Shown here: positions 60,792 through 64,000 of the stretch, piece by piece
Layout: every line of letters begins with the position of its first letter
Numbering within the stretch: position 1 is the stretch's first letter
Assembly: GCA_016165875.1 (NCBI GenBank)
Contig: JABBOT010000012.1
Span: 13,337,822 to 13,401,821 of the forward strand
From: Acanthopleura granulata
Lineage: Eukaryota > Mollusca > Polyplacophora > Chitonida > Chitonidae
DNA length: 64,000 nt
Direction: 5' to 3'
Made by a program: the position numbers and the translations under genes
Notes under the pieces: generated by a model
Told to the model about the DNA's origin: nothing
Database searches by the model: none
Seen by the model: the letters and a program-made list of their open reading frames with translations, nothing else

Positions 60792-63700
60792 TTAAAGAAA
60801 GAATGTATTAAGGATTGCCTGGTGGGGTTGGATGGTTTCCTCTGGGCTCCGCTTAGTTTCCTCCTCCCAAAGACATGCGTGACTTATTATATTACTGGTA
60901 TCCTGTTAAATCCGTAATGAATCAAGAAGTAAACAAACATCTGTCTGTCTACATGCCCATGCCACAAAGAATCTGCGCAGGCTTGTGAATAGCTGAATAT
61001 AAAGATGCACGGCAGAACCATCCTATTATCGCCTCCCTCATGCCAGCCAGCATGTTATCTACTTTATGTGCTTACACAGCTACACCATCCTATCAAACTA
61101 TCAACTCATGAATAATTCAGAGCTTACATCCATTCCTATTTGACTTTGACAGGACATGTAGATTGCAATCAGCTAAAGAGAAATGAGTGAAAAAAATCTC
61201 CACAGGTAATCAGGGGCCAGGTAGAGGCGAATAAGTCCTTATTGCCACCAGCCATCAGTCATCTCCAGGACAGGTGAGAATCCCGTAAGGAACATAGTAC
61301 ATCACTGATAAGACGGCTTTAAATACGCCAATAGTTACGCAAGCATCAAGTTTATAGTCTGCCAGGCAATTGGCCTGTATCAGCCATTGTTGGGGCCATG
61401 AATGAGGAAACAAATCGCTTACATCATAAATTGCGTATCACTGTCTGGTCTTGACAGAAGCCGGGGACAGAGGTGGTAATAAATCATGCACTCCTATGAC
61501 ACAGCCTCTGTAATAGTACAGGTGTGAAGTAACTAAGCACCTCAAGCCTCAATTCTTACCCTAAATGAAACTATCCAGCCACTTGTCAGCTTTTATGATT
61601 TATTGGGATGTAACACAGTAATACAGGCGTGAGGGTCAACTCATGGATCAACTGTGCTGACTGCAAGTTAGCGCCCCTGTCTATCTGGCGTCAAATATCA
61701 GCTGCACGCAGTCTGCGGGGAAAGGCAGAAACCCAGGTATTATCTACCTGGGCAAAGAGCGTCTGGTAAGTTAAGGTTACAAATTGATTGTTGTCACTTG
61801 GCTTCACATGAAGGCAGTCAGCAAGCAAACCCTCGCTTAACTCAATAATTCATACCTGAGCAATGGGTTAACGAGATGGCTTGGATTTTTTTGCTCAGCC
61901 AATGTCCCATTCGGAGTTACGAATGAACAAGTTTTATGAGTGTATTGATCATTGGGTTTCATTAGCTGGTATATGGGCATTATGCCAAGGCCTAATCGGT
62001 GAAAGATAATACACACTTTCTGGATGGTTTGAGGCCAGCGTTATGGGCACTCATAAAACACACATATCATCACAAACTCAAAAGAATACACATAACTGCA
62101 ACTGTGCATCGGTAGAAGTCAGCAGTAAATAACATCGCGGATAATCCTATTACAATCACACAGTAATCATCAGTAAAATCATGCACAAGTAAATCTCTTA
62201 AAAAGTAAACTCTTTAAAAACAATAACAAATAGTTTTCAAGGCCAATGACTTAAAAGCAGTGACGTACATGTAGAAAAGGACTCAAGAATCAAAACTTGG
62301 GGTAACATTACTGGTATATTTTCGTTTTCATTTTTACATTGCTAAAATGCTATTTATGTTTTATGTCAAAATACTGATTTCGGTCTCTTCCATTACCTAG
62401 GATTATGCGTAAATAATTATCAAATTAAGTTTTCCTTCCAAATACAACTGAATCAAAAGGGAACTTCCACTCACAACATCTCTTGAATTAATTTCAGCTT
62501 TGAATCATTTTAAAGAATGGACATTAGCAAATTCAGATATTTTAGAAAATACCCGGAATGCTGAGTCCAGCAAATCTTTCTGTAAACATGTCAAAAGATA
62601 AAGACATTAGTCCCATTAAAGCAGTTGGAATGGCCAGAAAACGGAAGCACTACTCCATAAAAAGTATCAGTGTTCGGCTATCAATCCATCCCCAATAAAC
62701 AAGGTCTTCAGACAGGAAAGTATCATAATTAAGGTCTTTCAGTGCTGGATTTGGGTAGTAATTCTACCAGTTTTCCCATGAGTACTACATGATAGAGCGG
62801 GAAGATAACGACACAGCCAACCCAAGACCACTCCCATCACTAATCGCTCCTGGCAATTGCGACTCTGCCAAAAAGTCTCGCCATAACCCCCACACTTATC
62901 GCCTCATTCCATAACAATGCTATTCAATTTCCTGCGTAATCGGTCCAGAACTCTCTAAGCCATTTCCCGCGACAGCTTATACATACTTGTACACAGATAA
63001 AGTAAAAAGCTCTTCCACTGTACCTACAGACAAAAAATACGGCCACTTTCTTATCACTGATGCAGAGGGATTCACACCATCGGAGGTAAACATTAAACAT
63101 GGCTGCTGCTTTTTTTTTCCCCATCTGTCAGGAATCTACTTCTGATTTATAGACCTCCCTGATGTTATATCAGGTGGGGAAAAGGGTTCAGGTGAACCTG
63201 AAGACCGGGGTTAACACACGCTAGATATAATGTCAAATGTCTTTTACCTGTCACATTACATCATTTGCACAGAGTTAGTTTTAAATGTGATGGCATGTGA
63301 AGACAAGGATGGTGTTAAAATGTTTACATCTAATCTCCTTAAGTCTCATGGGTTTGGCTAACCTTCAATACATTCCACTACCAGTCCACTTAGCTGGCAA
63401 AGGCTTTTAATATCAAGTGGTTTTACAAACAATTACATAACAACAGCACCACAAAAATCTCGCATCTAAATAACGAATTAGGTGGATGGAAGAACATTCT
63501 GGATCTGGCAAAAAAACTTCATATGAATAAATTCCACTGGACATGATTTTATCATCACTCATTGATGGGATTTCACGGGAATACAATGTCCACTACAAAA
63601 TGCTCGAGTTGTAGGACGGCAGATGGGTGCTCAGGGACTCGCCATTACACTTAGCTAAATTACTTAGGGCCAGTCACTGGTAAATCTGATTTATTCTCAT

Positions 63701-64000
63701 ATTATGACAGCTGAAGCACAGAGATCAAAACATGTCAGAAATCACAGTGGATCAATGACGGGCTATTGCTAATGCATAACTCATCATGTACATCCTGTAG
63801 ACCCGCGTACCCTGCATCGTTGCAGGCCGCATATTCACTGGCTTGCTTCACTTTCGGTGGTAATTAAGTCAAAGGCACACGTTTTAGCCACGCATTAATT
63901 AATATAAATTTTTCCAATCAAACAAGGCTAAAAGAATAGCTTATCCATTTAGGGTATATTGAAATTAATGGTCAATAAAAATTAAGCTACACACCTAATT

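Larger units (their letters stand above)
38831..64000. other. Region 5' of the recognised exons, no exon identified
   Basis: This should be intron upstream of Ig2 and may include the Ig1 and signal-peptide exons. I searched the minus strand for an Ig half-domain (D-x-G-x-Y-x-C on a phase-1 donor ending in T) and found nothing convincing. Recognised content is the dispersed repeat at 39401, a decayed coding-like stretch at 39795-40270, an A-rich run at 41024-41058, G runs at 47466 and 58663, and the MITE at 60316. Stretches such as 42400-43000 and 61000-62000 look like ordinary complex non-coding DNA. Confidence 0.55.

Noticed and set aside
60820..60930. Possible SINE fragment right of the MITE (GGTTTCCTC and TTTCCTCCTCCCA blocks)
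   Set aside because: Some blocks resemble the SINE middle, but the diagnostic 3' part and tail are not clear enough to call.

Overview
The window is animal nuclear DNA, about 38-40% G+C by eye. It has spliced exons with consensus GT..AG borders, long introns, dispersed SINEs, a foldback MITE, minisatellites and microsatellites. The only gene I can support is on the minus strand: the extracellular and transmembrane part of a PTK7 / off-track-family receptor (an Ig-domain receptor with a pseudokinase). A spiralian source, most likely a mollusc, fits the tRNA-headed SINE whose 3' part resembles repeats I associate with bivalves and gastropods. That assignment is inference, not proof.

Gene layout, read right to left. 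Twelve exons run from 38830 down to 6307. They join without a frame error into 1920 nt (640 codons). Counted against vertebrate PTK7, which has seven Ig domains, they encode Ig2 (38830-35086, two exons), Ig3 (26876-26191, two), Ig4 (16611-12237, two), Ig5 (10812-9572, two), Ig6 (8919-8653, one), Ig7 (7502-6844, two), and then a Gly-rich stalk, one transmembrane helix and a basic juxtamembrane start (6519-6307). All borders between modules are phase 1, so each Ig domain is a frame-neutral cassette. The signal peptide and Ig1 should lie 5' of 38830. I found no convincing exon for them in the 25 kb to the right edge. The pseudokinase should lie 3' of 6307, and I see none of it in the 6.3 kb to the left edge. 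Both ends of the gene are therefore probably outside the window.

Non-coding content. 1-6306 is intron or 3' flank with a 22-bp tandem array and a 72-bp minisatellite (2947-3590). The introns hold at least four copies of one tRNA-derived SINE, all antisense to the gene, a three-copy 139-bp tandem repeat (14121-14516), a dispersed repeat (12504-12720, related to 39401-39628), and local tandem duplications touching the splice donors of the Ig3 and Ig6 exons. The right-hand 25 kb holds a TTAA-flanked foldback MITE (60316-60791) with a full CRE palindrome in each arm, and a decayed coding-like stretch (about 39795-40270, minus).

I did not find a new multi-gene system. The most useful observations are the modular exon phases, a tandem in-frame alternative donor after the transmembrane exon, the duplication across the Ig6 donor, and the MITE.
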